A stretch of DNA of 64,000 nt from an uncultured Acetatifactor sp. GTDB lineage: Bacteria > Bacillota > Clostridia > Lachnospirales > Lachnospiraceae. Made by a program: the position numbers and the translations under genes. Positions within the stretch are counted from its first letter, which is position 1. Each line of letters starts with the position of its first letter. The stretch is taken from NCBI GenBank assembly GCA_910577665.1, contig CAJTOJ010000012.1, positions 32,362-96,361 on the forward strand, given 5' to 3'. The notes under the pieces are model-generated. The model saw only the letters and a program-made list of their open reading frames with translations, ran no database searches and was not told the origin of the DNA. Shown piece after piece: positions 34,452 through 44,387 of the stretch.

Positions 34452-36719
34452 GTGGCAGGTTTGAAGAAGAATAAAAAGAAAATAGGGAAGCTCCTGGTAC
34501 GGGGATTTGTATATCTGGCAATGTTCGGAGTGTTCGCAGGTTTCGTGGTATTCCTGAACCAGTCTGCGCAGATGGAGACAGAGGAAACGATGGACTGGGA
34601 GCCACAGGCGGTGCAGGGGATCCCCGAGGGATGGGAACTGGCAGCAGATAATCAAGCGCTTGCGCTGTATTTTGAGCCTTCTTCCATGCAGTTTATAGTA
34701 GAAGACAAGAGCAGTGGTGCAAAGTGGAGGAGTAATCCACAGAACGCGGCAGAGGACGCCATTGCCTTTGGCCAGAACAAGATGCGGGTGCAGTCTCTTC
34801 TGGAAGTTTCCTATGTGGATGACCAGAGTAATTTCTACACGGCCAACAGTTATGCCGATTCGGTCCAGGCGGATACCTATACATATGAATACCGGGATAA
34901 TGGTATATACATCAACATGCAGTTTGCAAAACAGGGATTCGAGATTCCATGCTTTTTCGGTATTCAGGAGGACCGTTTTGTGGCACGGGTATTCAGTGAC
35001 CAGATCCGGCAGCATGGAAGCCTGCAGGTTGCCAGTATCGTATTTCTGCCTTATTTTGGGGCGGGTTCCCTGGAGGAAGAAGGATATATGCTGGTACCGG
35101 ACGGGTCGGGAGCGCTGATTTACTATAATAACCAGAAGCAGAGCTATCAAGGCTATTCACAGAAAGTTTATGGCAGGAATCTGGCGCTGAATCTGCCGAA
35201 CAATCTCCTGGTCACCCAGGATGCCACTATGCCGGTGTTCGGAATACAAAAGGGTTCCGATGCCCTGCTGGCAGTTATCACAGAGGGGGAATACCAGGCG
35301 GAAATCAAGGCGGAGGTTGCCAGGAAGCTTACCAGTAATAATGCTGTATATTCGAATATTTTATACATACAGAGCGAGAGCAATACACTTTTGTCCGGCA
35401 GCAATAATGAAGAATCCGTGATCATGCTGTCGCCCCAGCACAATCGCTTCCCTTATTACGAAGTATCTTATTTCTTCCTGCAGAAGGGCAGTGGGTACAA
35501 TGAGATGGCTTCCCGTTACCGTCAGTATCTGATAGAAGAGAAAGGAATGCGACAGGAGACATCTGTGGAACAGGAGACTGCGAATCTGACTTTCCTGGGG
35601 GGTGTGGAAGTAGACAAGACCTTTTTGGGAGTACCTTACCGTGCGGTAAAGGCCTTGACAACTTTTGAAGAACTCAGGAGCACGGCGCTGGATCTGCAGC
35701 AAAAGTGCAATGCTGCTTTCCAGGTCAGCATGCGTTATCTGGAAAAAGGTGGCTCTATGAGTAAGATCCCTACAAGTGTGACATATGAAGGGGCATTGGG
35801 AGGGAAGAAGGAATATACGGAAATGGCGGAAGCCCTAAGAGAAGCGGGCATATCTTTTTACCCTGTATACGATACAATCACAATACGGAGATCGGGCAAT
35901 GGATACCGGGATTACCAAGGTGTGAGAAATGTATCCAGATCTGCTGCCCGACAGTATGAGTATCTGCTCACTTCCGGGAACCAGGACACCTCCAGGCCGC
36001 CTTTCTACCTGGTGTCCCCTCAGTATGAAGAGAAGATTATGACGTCCCTGCTGGCCAGCGCCAGAAAAAAAGGGGTGGATAGTCTGGGGCTGGCCGGTAT
36101 TGCCGACAGCCTGTATGCGGACTACAGGACAGACAGTATCTCTGATAATGAGACAGGCGCTTATTGGGAGAAAGCTCTTGAAATGGCCGCTTCTTCCACG
36201 GAGAAGCTGTTGCTGGAAGGGGCTTACGCCTACGCGTTTCCCTATGCGGATGTGATTACAGAAGTTCCTGTTTTCAGCAGCTGGTTTGACGTGGAGGATG
36301 AAGCAGTCCCTTTTTATGAGATGGTTGTGGGAGGATCTGCTGCGTTATACAGTACTCCCGTGAACGAGAGCGGTAATACAAGGGAGATGCTCCTGAAGAC
36401 TGTGGAATACGGTGTCAGTCCTGCCTTCCTGCTTATGACGGCACAGCGCGATGCCCTGCAGGATACGGATTACCAGCAGTACTATTCCCTTTGCTGGGAA
36501 GACTGGGAACAGGAGATTGAAGATATTTTGGAAGAGCTGGAGGCTCTTGACGGAGTTTTGGGACAGAGGATTACCAGCCATAAGAAGCTGGGAGATGGAA
36601 TTTATGCCACATCCTTTGCCAATGGGGACATTGTCTATGTGAATTATGGGCAGGAGGACGTTACGGTGGAAGGCGTTACGGTTCCAGCGCGTGGGTTTGT
36701 CCGGAAAGGAGACCGGTAA
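34452..36719 (+). CDS. DUF5696-like large surface protein
   Basis: A 755-residue protein with a basic N-terminus and one membrane segment (about 12-33), then a large extracellular region. Beta-rich N-terminal part (AALYFEPSSMQFIVEDKSSG-like stretch), then a TIM-barrel-looking half (YPVYDTITIRRSGNGYRDYQ; GVDSLGLAGIADSLYADYRT), consistent with DUF5696 proteins, some of which look like inactive or unknown glycosidases. Start GTG at 34452 or TTG at 34461 share one GGGGGTGG site; I keep the longer one. It sits between the two transporter sets. No activity is shown; acidic residues in the barrel half could be catalytic. Confidence 0.7.
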   Translation: MAGLKKNKKKIGKLLVRGFVYLAMFGVFAGFVVFLNQSAQMETEETMDWEPQAVQGIPEGWELAADNQALALYFEPSSMQFIVEDKSSGAKWRSNPQNAAEDAIAFGQNKMRVQSLLEVSYVDDQSNFYTANSYADSVQADTYTYEYRDNGIYINMQFAKQGFEIPCFFGIQEDRFVARVFSDQIRQHGSLQVASIVFLPYFGAGSLEEEGYMLVPDGSGALIYYNNQKQSYQGYSQKVYGRNLALNLPNNLLVTQDATMPVFGIQKGSDALLAVITEGEYQAEIKAEVARKLTSNNAVYSNILYIQSESNTLLSGSNNEESVIMLSPQHNRFPYYEVSYFFLQKGSGYNEMASRYRQYLIEEKGMRQETSVEQETANLTFLGGVEVDKTFLGVPYRAVKALTTFEELRSTALDLQQKCNAAFQVSMRYLEKGGSMSKIPTSVTYEGALGGKKEYTEMAEALREAGISFYPVYDTITIRRSGNGYRDYQGVRNVSRSAARQYEYLLTSGNQDTSRPPFYLVSPQYEEKIMTSLLASARKKGVDSLGLAGIADSLYADYRTDSISDNETGAYWEKALEMAASSTEKLLLEGAYAYAFPYADVITEVPVFSSWFDVEDEAVPFYEMVVGGSAALYSTPVNESGNTREMLLKTVEYGVSPAFLLMTAQRDALQDTDYQQYYSLCWEDWEQEIEDILEELEALDGVLGQRITSHKKLGDGIYATSFANGDIVYVNYGQEDVTVEGVTVPARGFVRKGDR

Positions 36720-36721
36720 AT

Positions 36722-37609
36722 ATGAAAAAAAAGATTCCTTATTATCAGAAAAAGAAGATTTACGGATTCCTGTTTATTACCCCATGGCTGATAGGATTCC
36801 TGCTGTTTTTCGTAGTACCCTTTGTACAGTCCTGCCTCTATGCATTTCAGGATCTGAAGACTACACCGGATGGAATGGTGGGGGAATGGATCGGGAGTTA
36901 TAATTTCTCCTATGCTTTGTTCCGTGACACGGATTTCCTGGTCCAATGTGTCAATTCCCTGAAGGATCTGGTGACAGTGCCTTTGATTCTGGTATATAGT
37001 ATATGCTTTGCGCTGTTGCTGAAAAAGGAATATATAGGCCGTACTACCATGAGGGCCATCGCTTTTCTGCCGGTTATTATCGGTTCCGGCGTGCTGATGG
37101 ATATCATGAAGACGGATGTATTCTCCAGCGGGGTTAAGGGGGCGGAGACGGTATATCTGTTTTCCGGAGGCGGCTTGACGGGCCTGTTCACCTCCATGGG
37201 ACTATCGCCGGACATGATTGGGTTTATCAATAATATCATCGGCAAGATATTTGACTTGACCTGGCGTTCCGGCGTACAGATCCTGTTGTTCCTGGCCGGG
37301 CTGCATAACATTCCTTCCTATGTGTATGAAGCGGCGGAAATTGAGGGGGCTAATGCGTTGGAACAGTTTTTTAAGATAACGTTGCCCATGCTGACTCCCA
37401 TGATCCTGTTGAATGTGGTGTATAGCGTGATCGATATTTTTTCGGATTTCGGAAATACGATCATACAGATGATCTACAACATGGCATTTTCCAATGTGCG
37501 GTTCGGATATTCCAGTGCGTTGTCCATCTTGTACTTTATTATGATAGCAGTGGTGCTTGTGATCGTATATCTGGTTATGAAACGCTTTATCGTGCATCCG
37601 GAGGAGTAG
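36722..37609 (+). CDS. Sugar ABC transporter permease, second set
   Basis: A 295-residue permease with six membrane segments and EAA loop EAAEIEGANALEQFFKITLP. It begins 2 bases after the DUF5696-like gene. With the next two genes it makes a second binding-protein importer in the same operon. It is a different lineage from the permease at 30538, not a recent copy. Confidence 0.88.
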   Translation: MKKKIPYYQKKKIYGFLFITPWLIGFLLFFVVPFVQSCLYAFQDLKTTPDGMVGEWIGSYNFSYALFRDTDFLVQCVNSLKDLVTVPLILVYSICFALLLKKEYIGRTTMRAIAFLPVIIGSGVLMDIMKTDVFSSGVKGAETVYLFSGGGLTGLFTSMGLSPDMIGFINNIIGKIFDLTWRSGVQILLFLAGLHNIPSYVYEAAEIEGANALEQFFKITLPMLTPMILLNVVYSVIDIFSDFGNTIIQMIYNMAFSNVRFGYSSALSILYFIMIAVVLVIVYLVMKRFIVHPEE

Positions 37610-37619
37610 GAGGAAGAGT

Positions 37620-38645
37620 ATGAATAATATGGTCAGAACCGTCAAAGCAGCAGAGACGAAGAAAATAGCACAAACCGGTAAAATAAAGAACTTCTGGGCT
37701 AAGCTGGTTTATCGTGCGAAGACTGGAAAATGGGTATGGGGAATCGCAAGATATGCCGTTCTGGTGCTTCTGGCATACCAGCTTATCTACCCGGTTATCT
37801 ACATGATAAGTTCCTCTGTGAAAGCGCCCATTGATTCCTATGACCCCAGTGTCATATGGATTCCGAAGCATTTTTCCGCCACAGGTTTTCTGGATGCTTT
37901 TAAGACGATGAAATATATGGATGCCCTGGTACGCAGCCTTGGAATCGGGCTGGGGTGTGCCATACTGGATGTAGTATCCTGCGCATTGGCGGGATATGGA
38001 TTTGCAAGATATAAATTCCCGTTAAAGACTTTTTTCTTCGCCTGTGTGATATTAACCTTGATTGTACCTACGCAGACGATCATACTGCCGTATTACATGA
38101 ATATGAGGTATTTTGACCCGCTGGGAATCATGACACTGTTTTCCGGGATAACAGGTAACAATACCACGCTCAACCTGGTGGGAAGCAATGCGGCCTTCTT
38201 TATTCCGTCCGCTCTGGGAGCGGGAATCCGGTCGGGGCTGTATATTTACATATTCAAGCAGTTCTTCGAGGGAATGTCGGCGGCACTGGAGGAATCTGCA
38301 TATGTGGATGGCAGCGGGCCGCTGAGGACATTTTTATATATCATGCTTCCAAATGCCAAGAATGCGATTATATCTGTATTCCTGTTTTCTTTCGTATGGC
38401 ATTTCAATGATTACTATTTGTCCAAACAATTGCTGGGAACCGGCAAGAGGACACTTATCGTGGCCTTATCTTCCCTCAGGGTGGATCTTGCGGCGGTGAT
38501 AGGCGGCCAGACAACCACGGATCCCATTAGGATACAGACACGGATCCAGGCAGGATGCCTACTGGCAATACTTCCGATGTTTTTGCTGTACATAGTGACC
38601 CAGAGGAAACTGGCGGACAGCATTGAACATATTGGCATCAAGTAA
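37620..38645 (+). CDS. Carbohydrate ABC transporter permease, second set
   Basis: A 341-residue permease, longer than usual through an N-terminal polar extension of about 40 residues. EAA-like loop EESAYVDGSGPLRTFLYIMLP. Around residues 175-205 there is an insertion (TGNNTTLNLVGSNAAFF) between membrane segments. It pairs with the gene 10 bases upstream; its binding protein is next downstream. Confidence 0.87.
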   Translation: MNNMVRTVKAAETKKIAQTGKIKNFWAKLVYRAKTGKWVWGIARYAVLVLLAYQLIYPVIYMISSSVKAPIDSYDPSVIWIPKHFSATGFLDAFKTMKYMDALVRSLGIGLGCAILDVVSCALAGYGFARYKFPLKTFFFACVILTLIVPTQTIILPYYMNMRYFDPLGIMTLFSGITGNNTTLNLVGSNAAFFIPSALGAGIRSGLYIYIFKQFFEGMSAALEESAYVDGSGPLRTFLYIMLPNAKNAIISVFLFSFVWHFNDYYLSKQLLGTGKRTLIVALSSLRVDLAAVIGGQTTTDPIRIQTRIQAGCLLAILPMFLLYIVTQRKLADSIEHIGIK

Positions 38646-38677
38646 CTGATTATTTATCAAGAAAAGGAGAGGACGAA

Positions 38678-40063
38678 ATGAAAAAGAAACTTTTGGCAAC
38701 CTTGATGGCACTGACATGTACCGTATCCCTGGCAGCCTGTGGGGGCACACCTGTGGACAACAGCAGCACGCCCGGCGACAGCGCGCCGGGAACCGGAAGC
38801 GCCACTGAGGAGAGCAGCGCAGAGGGAAGCAGGCAGGAAGGGGAAGGACAGGAAGAGCCGGGCAAGGCCAGCGTCCTGCCCGATTCCCTGGAGAATCCCA
38901 ATCTGGTAATCGTATGGGATACTACGGAAGAAGCATGGAATACTACCCTGCAGGAGGATCCCGATGCCTTTAACCTGGTATGGTCCACGAAGGCGGCGTT
39001 TGAAGAAAAGTATGGCGGAACCGTGACTGTGATCGGTGTAGGCTGGGGTGAACAGCAGGAACAGGTGATCAGTATGGTCAATGCCGGAGAGGTATGCGAC
39101 CTGGCGCAGGCCCATGACCAGAATTTCCCCACTTATGGAGCCAAGCATGTGATGCAGGACATCTCACAGTATATTGACCTGGAGGATGATTTCTGGTATG
39201 AAAGCACTACGAAGGCCTTCACCTTTGGGGGCGTGCCTTACGCCGTAGGTGCGGATGCAGCGCCTGTGGTTATCAGCTACAACAAGACCCTCTTCGACCA
39301 GGCGGGGGTCAAGACTCCCATGAAATACTTTGAGGAAGGAAACTGGAACTGGGATACTTTCCGTGAGGTGGCCCTGTCTATGACGGGCGATACGGATGGA
39401 GACGGGATAAATGATATTTATGGTTTTGGATGGTGGGATGGTTTTTATGTGCAGATGCTGAACACAAATGGCATTGTAGGCATCGACTACACTTCAGACA
39501 GCGGTGTTGCAAGCAATTACACCACTCCCCAGGCGGCGGAAGCGTTCACATTCCTGCAGGATGGTTACATTAAGGACAAATTCATAATGATTCCCGATGG
39601 AGATAAGTTTATCAGTGATTTCAAGAGCGGTAAGCTGGCCATGACCTGCGAATATGGGTTTGCAGCTATTACTGCGTATGAATGTGATTACAAAATCGAA
39701 TGGGCGCCCCTGCCAACTGGCCCTTCCGGTCAGACCTATGACTGTGGGGGAGCCTTGACAGGATTTTCCATTCCCGTCACCAGTGCAAATCCGGAGGGGG
39801 CCGCAGTCTTTGCAAGGATGGCGTATGAGATGCTGCACGAGTGGCAGAACAGCACCAGGATTGCGCTGTACGGCCAGGAACAGGTAGATCTTATGAACAC
39901 GCTGTCAGAACACATTAACTTTGCACCCATCGGAATCGAAAAATATTGGGATGCAAACTGGACTATTTTCTCGGGTCTGACAGACGGCACCCCGGTAAGC
40001 ACTTTTGCCACAAATGCTGATGAGCAGATCAAAGAAGGTGCAACGATTACATTGGGAGAGTAG
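38678..40063 (+). CDS. Sugar-binding lipoprotein, second transporter set
   Basis: A 461-residue binding protein. Lipoprotein signal with lipidated cysteine at 21 (VSLAACGG), then a Ser/Gly/Glu linker to about 65, and a family-1 binding domain with the calcium-loop-like DTDGDGINDIYGFGWW. The ligand is unknown; two GH32-type genes next door suggest a fructan. The stop is 4 bases before the lipoprotein enzyme gene. Confidence 0.9.
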   Translation: MKKKLLATLMALTCTVSLAACGGTPVDNSSTPGDSAPGTGSATEESSAEGSRQEGEGQEEPGKASVLPDSLENPNLVIVWDTTEEAWNTTLQEDPDAFNLVWSTKAAFEEKYGGTVTVIGVGWGEQQEQVISMVNAGEVCDLAQAHDQNFPTYGAKHVMQDISQYIDLEDDFWYESTTKAFTFGGVPYAVGADAAPVVISYNKTLFDQAGVKTPMKYFEEGNWNWDTFREVALSMTGDTDGDGINDIYGFGWWDGFYVQMLNTNGIVGIDYTSDSGVASNYTTPQAAEAFTFLQDGYIKDKFIMIPDGDKFISDFKSGKLAMTCEYGFAAITAYECDYKIEWAPLPTGPSGQTYDCGGALTGFSIPVTSANPEGAAVFARMAYEMLHEWQNSTRIALYGQEQVDLMNTLSEHINFAPIGIEKYWDANWTIFSGLTDGTPVSTFATNADEQIKEGATITLGE

Positions 40064-40067
40064 GACA

Positions 40068-41702
40068 ATGAGAAAGAAATTCGTTTCCTTACTTGTGCTT
40101 TCCTGTCTTGTCACAGTTACTTCATGTGCAGGACAGGAGGCGCCTCCTGAGGCACAGGGGGCGGATGTCCCTGGAATATGGACGGAAGAATCCCAGGAGG
40201 CGGAAGACGTGGAGGCGCCTGGAAACCAGACCAAGGAACAGACAGAAGAAAGTGAGGCAGGAGATGTGGAGAATTATGAAAGCGTGCCCTACCGCCTGTA
40301 TCCGACTTCTGAGAATGCATGGGTAGGAGATGTCATGCCCATGGCGGATGAGAGCGGGCTTCAACTGTATTACTTATACGATACGGATCACAATGGTATG
40401 GGGTATCATCCCATCTATAAGTTTTCCACGACAAATTTTTATGAGTACAGGGATGACGGACTGGTAATTCCGTTTGGAGATTCCCCTGAGGATCCGGATC
40501 TGGCCATTGGAACAGGGAGTGTACTCAAGGCGCAGGATGGCAGATACCATTGTTTTTATACAGGGCACAACGATACCTTCCCGGAAAAGAGTCTGAATAA
40601 GGAATGCGTGATGCATGCTGTCAGTGAAGACAATGTAAACTGGACTAAGATTCCGGAAGATACCTTTTATGCGCCGGACCAGTATTCGGGGGAGGATTTC
40701 AGGGATCCATTTGTCTTCTGGAAGGAGGACGAACAATGTTACTGGCTGCTGATCGCTGCCCGTGATGAGAAACTGGGCGGGATTGTGGCAAGATACACAT
40801 CAAAGGATCTGTCGGAGTGGACATTATGTGATCCCCTGTATGCCCCGGAAAAGCAATATATGCTGGAATGCCCGGATCTGTTCAAACTGGGTGACTATTA
40901 CTATCTTTTCTATAGCTGGGACCGGGTAACTTATTATGCCATGGGCAGGTCTGCCTATGGACCCTTTGAGGAACCGGCGGACAATGTGCTGGATGGAACG
41001 GGTTTCTGCTTTTATGCTGCAAAAACCGCAGAATTCGCGGGGAAAAGATATCTCTGTGGATGGGTGGGAAGAAAATCCGAACCAAAGGATACGGGGATCT
41101 ATGACTGGGCAGGAAATATGGTAATCCATGAGCTTGTACAGAAAGAAGACGGTACACTGGGGGTGAGAGAGCCTTCCGGCCTGGAGGACTATTTTGTTAT
41201 GGAGGAGAAACCTGCTGCAATGGGGACGGTGGGTGATGTGGCCAAGGAGAATGATGCATACAGACTGTCAGCCAGCGCAGACCAGGTGGCCCTGGCAGAG
41301 TTTGGCTTACGTGATCCTGTCATGCTGCTGGAATGCACGGTCTCTTTAGGCTCGGAAGGATATGCCGGTTTTGCTTTTGGAAGTGGTGATGATTATGGAA
41401 AATATACCGGACTGGTTCTGGATGCGAAGAACAATTCCATACATTTTGAGGGATGTGTCCTTTCCAGGATCGCCTATGCGGAGCCGGTGATTTCCACTAA
41501 TTTTTTCTTTGAGCCAGGGAAAGAATACCATATAAAGCTGGTAATGGAAAATGAGATAGCGGTTCTCTACATCAATGATACGAAGGCGCTCAGCAACCGT
41601 ATCTATAAATCCGTTGAAGGTGCGGTACACTGGGGAATATTTGCAAATAGTACAGAGGCGGTATTTTGTGATATCACTTTGAGGACTCCGGCTGCCGGAT
41701 AA
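40068..41702 (+). CDS. GH32-type lipoprotein glycoside hydrolase (surface)
   Basis: A 544-residue protein. Lipidated cysteine at 20 (VTVTSCAGQ), acidic linker to about 70, then a five-bladed propeller: DVMPMADESG near the first catalytic Asp position, RDP with D213 and ECPD with E267, the stabiliser and acid/base motifs of GH32. A beta-sandwich follows from about 390. The start at 40068 is used because the longer frame overlaps the binding protein. A surface enzyme here would cut a fructan for uptake by the adjacent importer. The first motif is atypical, so GH43-like specificity cannot be ruled out. Confidence 0.78.
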   Translation: MRKKFVSLLVLSCLVTVTSCAGQEAPPEAQGADVPGIWTEESQEAEDVEAPGNQTKEQTEESEAGDVENYESVPYRLYPTSENAWVGDVMPMADESGLQLYYLYDTDHNGMGYHPIYKFSTTNFYEYRDDGLVIPFGDSPEDPDLAIGTGSVLKAQDGRYHCFYTGHNDTFPEKSLNKECVMHAVSEDNVNWTKIPEDTFYAPDQYSGEDFRDPFVFWKEDEQCYWLLIAARDEKLGGIVARYTSKDLSEWTLCDPLYAPEKQYMLECPDLFKLGDYYYLFYSWDRVTYYAMGRSAYGPFEEPADNVLDGTGFCFYAAKTAEFAGKRYLCGWVGRKSEPKDTGIYDWAGNMVIHELVQKEDGTLGVREPSGLEDYFVMEEKPAAMGTVGDVAKENDAYRLSASADQVALAEFGLRDPVMLLECTVSLGSEGYAGFAFGSGDDYGKYTGLVLDAKNNSIHFEGCVLSRIAYAEPVISTNFFFEPGKEYHIKLVMENEIAVLYINDTKALSNRIYKSVEGAVHWGIFANSTEAVFCDITLRTPAAG

Positions 41703-41723
41703 GGCTGCCGGGTCGTCAAAAGA

Positions 41724-42755
41724 TTACGGAGCGGAGTTGCGGAAACAGATCTGGGTATCCAGGTAAATGGTAAAAGGAACGCTGTCGGGATATTGAATTT
41801 TCTGGAAGAGAAGCTGGGCTGCGCAGGTGCCTAGCTCTTTACATGGTATACGGATGGTGGTGAGACTGTTCATGAGGGCATTCGGGGAAGGAAGGCCATC
41901 GAAGCCGCATACCAGGACATCTTCGGGAACCCGGAGACCCAGATCTGCCAGGCTGTGGATAAGGGCCTGTGCCAATACATCATTGGCACAAAAAAATAAC
42001 TGGGGCAGCCGCTCTTTATTACGAAGCTGCTCTGTTATCCATCCGGCCTGGCTGTATTTGCTGTCATCTGCAATGATGTTGTAGGGCTGGGTATCCACTC
42101 CGTATTCCGCCCCGGTCAGAAAAAAGGACTCATAGCGTTCTTGAAAGCTGATGCAGTGACGACAGTCTCCTACAAAACCCATGGAGACCAGGTTATGCTT
42201 TTCACAGAGGGCTGCAAGCATCTGGTGTGTGCTGACCCGGTTTTCCATCAGTAACAGGGAACAGTTCAGGTTTAAGGAGTGAAAATCAATGCAGGCATCG
42301 ATAAACAGCACGGGGATTCCCAGAGAACAAATCAGCCTGCTGTATTCCGGATGGAACAGTTCCAGACATACAATCGCCTCAGTCTGATTCTTGTTCAGGT
42401 TAGGGGGGAGCGTTAAGGAAGTAATATCTTCTTCTGTAATGGAGTGCAGAGTGAGGGAATATCCTTTTGTACGGATTTCCTGCTCCAGCTGGGTGATGAT
42501 TCCCGAACCGATGTGGAAGGCATCGGGAGTCATATGCATGACAAATGCAAAACTTTTGACTTGTGGGCCAGAAGCTTTTGCATTGGAAAAGACGGCTGTA
42601 TTTAGGTGCTTGTAATTCATTTCCTGGGCCTTCTTAAGAACCAGATCCCTGGTCTCTGCAGAGACATTTGGAGAATTATTCAATACTTTGGACACAGTGA
42701 TTCGGGACAGGTGCAGGGAATCAGCAATATCTTGAATGGTAACTTTTGTTTTCAT
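41724..42755 (-). CDS. LacI-family regulator
   Basis: A 343-residue repressor. The HTH is at residues 4-25 (KVTIQDIADSLHLSRITVSKV), with the hinge helix around NNSPNVS. The ligand-binding domain follows and looks complete. The start at 42755 follows AAGGAG; the frame upstream overlaps the divergent promoter. It is read away from the sucrose-6-phosphate-hydrolase-like gene with 79 bases between, so it very likely controls that gene and the operon that ends against it. Confidence 0.9.
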   Translation of the reverse strand: MKTKVTIQDIADSLHLSRITVSKVLNNSPNVSAETRDLVLKKAQEMNYKHLNTAVFSNAKASGPQVKSFAFVMHMTPDAFHIGSGIITQLEQEIRTKGYSLTLHSITEEDITSLTLPPNLNKNQTEAIVCLELFHPEYSRLICSLGIPVLFIDACIDFHSLNLNCSLLLMENRVSTHQMLAALCEKHNLVSMGFVGDCRHCISFQERYESFFLTGAEYGVDTQPYNIIADDSKYSQAGWITEQLRNKERLPQLFFCANDVLAQALIHSLADLGLRVPEDVLVCGFDGLPSPNALMNSLTTIRIPCKELGTCAAQLLFQKIQYPDSVPFTIYLDTQICFRNSAP

Positions 42756-42834
42756 AACAACTCCTTTATATGGACCAATTGATTCTATAGTATATGATTT
42801 TATAAAAGAAAGCAAGTGATTTAGGAGGATTTGC

Positions 42835-44319
42835 ATGGTGAGTCAGACATTACGGGAAGCTAGAAAATATGAAGAGGCAATGGAGACGGGGATCCGGAAG
42901 GAAGAGCGTCCGGTGTTTCACCTGTGTCCAAGGGTGGGCTGGATGAATGACCCGAATGGTTTTTCTTATTACAGGGGAGAATACCATTTATTCTATCAAT
43001 ATTACCCTTATGATTCCGTCTGGGGATCCATGCATTGGGGGCATGCCGTAAGCAAGGATCTTCTTCATTGGACATATCTTCCGGCAGCACTTGCTCCGGA
43101 TACCGTTTATGACAAGGATGGGTGCTTTTCGGGAAGCGCACTGGAACTGCCAGATGGAAGGCATCTGTTGATGTATACAGGAGTGGTGAAGGAACCCCGC
43201 GTGGAAGGAGGGTTCCAGGATATCCAGACACAATGTATTGCATTAGGAGATGGCAGGGATTATGAGAAATGCCCGCAAAATCCCGTGCTGGATGCAAGGG
43301 ATCTGCCAGAGGGAGGAAGCAGGAATGATTTCCGGGATCCCAGGATATGGGAAGAAGAGGACGGGACATACCGCTGTGTAGTGGGCAACTGCACTAAGGA
43401 CAAGGACGGAAGGATCCTGCTCTATAAGAGTCAAGACGGCATTCATTGGGATTTCTTAAGCATCCTGGCTGAGAACAAGGGGCGCTTCGGACGAATGTGG
43501 GAATGTCCGGATTTCTTCCAACTGGACGGTAAGTATGTGCTGCTTACCAGTCCCCAGGACATGATGCCGAAGGGATTCGAATACCATAATGGGAATGGCA
43601 CATTGTGTCTGATCGGGGACTATGACAAAGAAACGAACACTTTTACAGAGGAGTGTGATCAGGCGATTGACTACGGGATTGATTTTTATGCGGCCCAGAC
43701 GTTAGCGGCCCCGGATGGCAGACGGATCATGATCGGCTGGATGCAGAACTGGGATACCTGCAATCTTAGGGATACCGAGCACGTATGGTTTGGCCAGATG
43801 AGCCTTCCGCGGGAACTGTCCATAGAACGGGGACGCCTGTGCCAGAGGCCGGTGAGGGAACTGGAAAGACTGCGGAGATGTGAGGTCCGGTATGAAAATG
43901 TTGCCTTTGAAGGAACCATTCAGATGAACGGTATCAGCGGCAGAAAGATCGACATGGAAATCACGCTTCACCTGGAAGAGCAGGGGAAAACACTCCGGAA
44001 GTTTGCTGTCCGTTTTGCGCAGGATGACGCGTGCCATACCGCAATCAGTTTCCGGCCTCATGAGTCCCTGCTGAAAGTGGACCGGAAATTCTCGGGATCC
44101 AGGAGAGCGTATATACACCAGAGAAGAAGTTTGGTCCATGTAGAAGAAGGTGACTTGAAACTTAGGATCATTCTGGATCGTTTTAGCGCGGAGGTATTCG
44201 TAAACGATGGAGAGCAGGTGCTGACCATAACCTTCTATACAGACCAGTCCGCAGAAGGAATCTCTTTTTTTGCGGATGGTGAGGCGGTAATGGATGTCAT
44301 AAAATATGACTTGGAATAA
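42835..44319 (+). CDS. scrB: GH32 beta-fructosidase / sucrose-6-phosphate hydrolase (cytoplasmic)
   Basis: A 494-residue enzyme without a signal peptide. The nucleophile motif WMNDPNG has D39; FRDPRIW has the stabiliser D168; WECPDFF has the acid/base E223. A C-terminal beta-sandwich follows. It cleaves terminal beta-fructosides from imported sucrose or fructo-oligosaccharides. AGGAGG lies 7 bases before the ATG at 42835. It completes the fructan-type locus with the surface GH32 and two importers. Whether it needs a phosphorylated substrate is unknown; no PTS gene is nearby, so plain oligofructosides fit better. Confidence 0.93.
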   Translation: MVSQTLREARKYEEAMETGIRKEERPVFHLCPRVGWMNDPNGFSYYRGEYHLFYQYYPYDSVWGSMHWGHAVSKDLLHWTYLPAALAPDTVYDKDGCFSGSALELPDGRHLLMYTGVVKEPRVEGGFQDIQTQCIALGDGRDYEKCPQNPVLDARDLPEGGSRNDFRDPRIWEEEDGTYRCVVGNCTKDKDGRILLYKSQDGIHWDFLSILAENKGRFGRMWECPDFFQLDGKYVLLTSPQDMMPKGFEYHNGNGTLCLIGDYDKETNTFTEECDQAIDYGIDFYAAQTLAAPDGRRIMIGWMQNWDTCNLRDTEHVWFGQMSLPRELSIERGRLCQRPVRELERLRRCEVRYENVAFEGTIQMNGISGRKIDMEITLHLEEQGKTLRKFAVRFAQDDACHTAISFRPHESLLKVDRKFSGSRRAYIHQRRSLVHVEEGDLKLRIILDRFSAEVFVNDGEQVLTITFYTDQSAEGISFFADGEAVMDVIKYDLE

Positions 44320-44387
44320 TTTCTGGAACCTGCCAGGATCAGAGGGCAGATGAAGGCCAGGAGAATCTTTATGGAAGAGGAGATACT

